Assembly: GCA_044225155.1 (NCBI GenBank)
Contig: JBGAJB010000168.1
Location: 1-7,517, forward strand
DNA from: CAYMBL01 sp044225155
GTDB taxonomy: Bacteria > Planctomycetota > Phycisphaerae > UBA1845 > Fen-1342
Reading direction: 5' to 3'
Length of the DNA stretch: 7,517 bases
In this document: positions 5,871-7,517 of the stretch, piece after piece
Numbering within the stretch: the first letter of the stretch is position 1
Layout: each line of letters begins with the position of its first letter
Notes under the pieces: model-generated
Databases searched by the model: none
Seen by the model: the letters and a program-made list of their open reading frames with translations, nothing else
What the model was told of the DNA's origin: nothing
Translations under genes and position numbers: made by a program

Positions 5871-5876
5871 TATGCT
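5871..5876 (+). promoter_or_regulatory. Possible -10 element for recJ
   Basis: TATGCT lies 25 bases before the recJ ATG and agrees with four of six -10 consensus bases. The upstream TCAACT (5847-5852, 18-base spacing) is a poor -35. Transcription from here would leave a leader of about 13 bases containing only the GGAG. Confidence 0.28.
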
Positions 5877-5895
5877 CGCGTCACACGGAGTGAGA

Positions 5896-7517
5896 ATGAG
5901 CGCTACGGAGTCACGCAGCCCCGCATCGCGCCCGCGCAACTACGAGTGGGTCATCGCTCCGCCGCATCCCGATACCGAGCGTCTCTGCCGTGAAGCCCGC
6001 GTTGACAGGCTGCTCGCACAGCTCGCGCTGAATCGTGGCATCGACAGCGCCGCCACGCTCCGCGATTTCCTCGCTCCCCAATTCAAGAATCTCCTGCCGC
6101 CCGACGCCCTTCCAAACGCCGTGACCGCGGCGCGTCGCATGGCCGCCGTCGCGGCCGCGGGCGGGCGGATCGTGATCTACGGTGATTACGACGTCGACGG
6201 CGTCACGGCTACCGCCATCCTCTGGCACGGACTGCGCCTCGCGGGCGGACGCGTTGAGTACTACATCCCCAGCCGTTTGGAAGAGGGCTACGGCCTGAGC
6301 GCCGAGGCGCTAGAAAAGATCGCCGAAGGCGGCCCGGCGCTGGTTGTCACAGTTGATTGTGGCGTGACGGCCTTGCGAGAGGCACGGCGGGCGCACGAAC
6401 TCGGCCTTGAATTGATCATCACCGATCATCACGAGCCGCGCGCCGAACTGCCGGATGCCCTCGTCGTGCATCCGACCGCACTACCCGAGAAATGCCCGAA
6501 TCCTCATCTCTCCGGCGCCGGCGTGGCGCTGAAAATCGCCTGGGCGCTGGCGCAGGAAGTCTGTCGCAGCCCGCGCGTTACCGATCGTTTCCGCGACTAT
6601 CTGCTCGACGCCACGGCCCTGGCCGCGATGGGGCTCGTCGCCGATGTCGTCCCGCTCACGGGCGAAAATCGCATCATCGCTTCGTTCGGTCTGCGACAAC
6701 TGTGCCACACACAGAACCCCGGGCTGCGGGCACTGATCGATGTTTCCGGCCTTGAGCGGAAGGCACGCCTCGACGACTACGACGTCGGATTCATGCTCGC
6801 CCCGCGCCTGAACGCCGTCGGTCGACTCGGCCACGCGGCCGCCGCCGTGGAGCTTTTCACCACCGCCGACGGTTCCCGCGCGGCCGAGATTGCCGCCGAC
6901 CTCGACGCGCGAAATCGCGAGCGACAGACCGTCGAGCAGCAGATTCTGTTGGAGGCCGAGGCACGCGTCCTCGAGCGCGGGTTCCATCGCGACAGTTGCC
7001 GCGCAATCGTCCTGGCCGATGAGCGCTGGCATCCAGGCGTGATTGGCATCGTGGCCTCTCGACTCGTCGAGCGATTTGGGCGGCCAACCGTGCTGATTGC
7101 CCTGAACAACGGCCACGGACAGGGCAGCGGCCGCAGCGTGCGACACTTTCCACTGCACGAAGCGCTCGGCGCGTGCGGCGATCACCTCGTGAGTCACGGC
7201 GGCCACGCGATGGCCGCCGGGCTGCGGATCGAGACGAGTAACGTCGACGCGTTTACGGAAGCGTTTTTGTCGCAGGCGGGTTCGCGCTTGACGGCCGCTG
7301 ATCTCCTGCCGCGCTTGCGACTCGACGACGAGGTTTCGCTGGCGGAGATCGTGCCGGAAGTGCTCGGGCCGCTCGAAAAGCTCGCGCCGTATGGCATCGG
7401 CAACGCCCGCCCGCTCTTCTCAACTCGCATGGTCGAGTTGGCGGATGAGCCGCGCCCGATCGGCAATGGCGCGCACCTGAGCTTTACCGTGCGAGAACCG
7501 GCGGCCGACGGCCGCGC
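5896..7517 (+). CDS. recJ: Single-stranded-DNA-specific 5'-3' exonuclease RecJ, C-terminus cut by window edge
   Basis: Degrades single-stranded DNA 5' to 3' in recombinational, mismatch and base-excision repair. The frame is open to the window end, giving 540 residues of a family usually 550-600 long. DHH phosphoesterase motifs are in order: IYGDYDVDG (94-102; Asp97, 99 and 101), VTVDCG (151-156), ITDHH (175-179) and GLVADVVPL (246-254). They are followed by APRLNAVGRLGHA (302-314), the linker helix (about 330-360), and the DHHA1 domain with HPGVIGIVASRL (379-390), GSGRS (410-414) and SHGGHAMAAG (433-442). APYGIGNARPLF (497-508) opens the OB-fold part. All catalytic metal ligands I can place are intact. 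ATG 5896 is preferred because GGAG precedes it by 5 bases. The glycosylase gene lies upstream on the same strand but 363 bases away, so recJ probably has its own promoter. Confidence 0.97.
   Translation, partial: MSATESRSPASRPRNYEWVIAPPHPDTERLCREARVDRLLAQLALNRGIDSAATLRDFLAPQFKNLLPPDALPNAVTAARRMAAVAAAGGRIVIYGDYDVDGVTATAILWHGLRLAGGRVEYYIPSRLEEGYGLSAEALEKIAEGGPALVVTVDCGVTALREARRAHELGLELIITDHHEPRAELPDALVVHPTALPEKCPNPHLSGAGVALKIAWALAQEVCRSPRVTDRFRDYLLDATALAAMGLVADVVPLTGENRIIASFGLRQLCHTQNPGLRALIDVSGLERKARLDDYDVGFMLAPRLNAVGRLGHAAAAVELFTTADGSRAAEIAADLDARNRERQTVEQQILLEAEARVLERGFHRDSCRAIVLADERWHPGVIGIVASRLVERFGRPTVLIALNNGHGQGSGRSVRHFPLHEALGACGDHLVSHGGHAMAAGLRIETSNVDAFTEAFLSQAGSRLTAADLLPRLRLDDEVSLAEIVPEVLGPLEKLAPYGIGNARPLFSTRMVELADEPRPIGNGAHLSFTVREPAADGR

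Larger units (their letters stand above)
5533..5895. other. Intergenic region rich in small inverted repeats
   Basis: These 363 bases separate the glycosylase from recJ and hold no gene I can support. A plus-strand frame of 105 codons (5537-5854) starts without a ribosome-binding site, has Pro/Arg-rich low-complexity sequence and resembles no family. Four inverted repeats (listed separately) fill 5586-5765, and a 12-base direct repeat CGCCGTCGCCTC lies at 5793-5804 and 5810-5821. The overall look is of intergenic repeat elements plus the 3' end of one transcript and the promoter of the next. Confidence 0.55.

Noticed and set aside
6481..7206. 241-codon minus-strand frame opposite recJ
   Set aside because: Antisense shadow of recJ, which has all DHH and DHHA1 motifs in the plus frame.

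Overview
The window is GC-rich bacterial DNA carrying six protein genes: two cut by the window edges and four complete. No rRNA, tRNA, CRISPR array, transposase or phage gene was recognised. Codon use is uniformly rich in G/C at third positions. A PadR regulator beside a gene with a permease-prefix-like N-terminus, mostly Shine-Dalgarno starts of GGAG/AGGA type, and an unusual plant-like class IV aminotransferase together suggest Planctomycetota. Acidobacteriota or a similar phylum cannot be excluded; this assignment is an inference from gene content recalled from memory.

Layout, left to right: (1) a FkbM-type SAM methyltransferase on the minus strand, C-terminus off the left edge (1-711); (2) a 349-base divergent intergenic region; (3) a class IV PLP aminotransferase on the plus strand (1061-2074) with an unusual insertion of about 37 residues; (4) a convergent intergenic region with a hairpin just past the end of the next gene; (5) a minus-strand operon read right to left: a padR regulator (4436-4008) overlapping by 20 bases a 574-residue membrane protein (4027-2303) with a permease-prefix-like helical domain, one transmembrane helix and two copies of a beta-rich, carboxypeptidase-regulatory-like ectodomain; (6) an Fpg/Nei-type DNA glycosylase of a non-canonical subfamily on the plus strand (4636-5532); (7) a 363-base intergenic region crowded with small inverted repeats; (8) recJ on the plus strand, cut by the right edge (5896-7517).

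The padR/membrane-protein pair looks like one regulated unit. It has a recognisable promoter whose -35 and -10 elements are interleaved with a near-perfect 11-base direct repeat, a likely PadR operator, so autoregulation is plausible. PadR genes of this kind usually precede ABC-permease genes whose products begin with a permease prefix domain. Here no permease core follows; the domain is joined to an extracytoplasmic duplicated module. This is the best candidate in the window for something undescribed. The glycosylase and RecJ both act in DNA repair and lie on the same strand, but the 363-base gap with its hairpins and a separate weak promoter argue against a tight operon. The methyltransferase and aminotransferase appear to be independent housekeeping or accessory genes.
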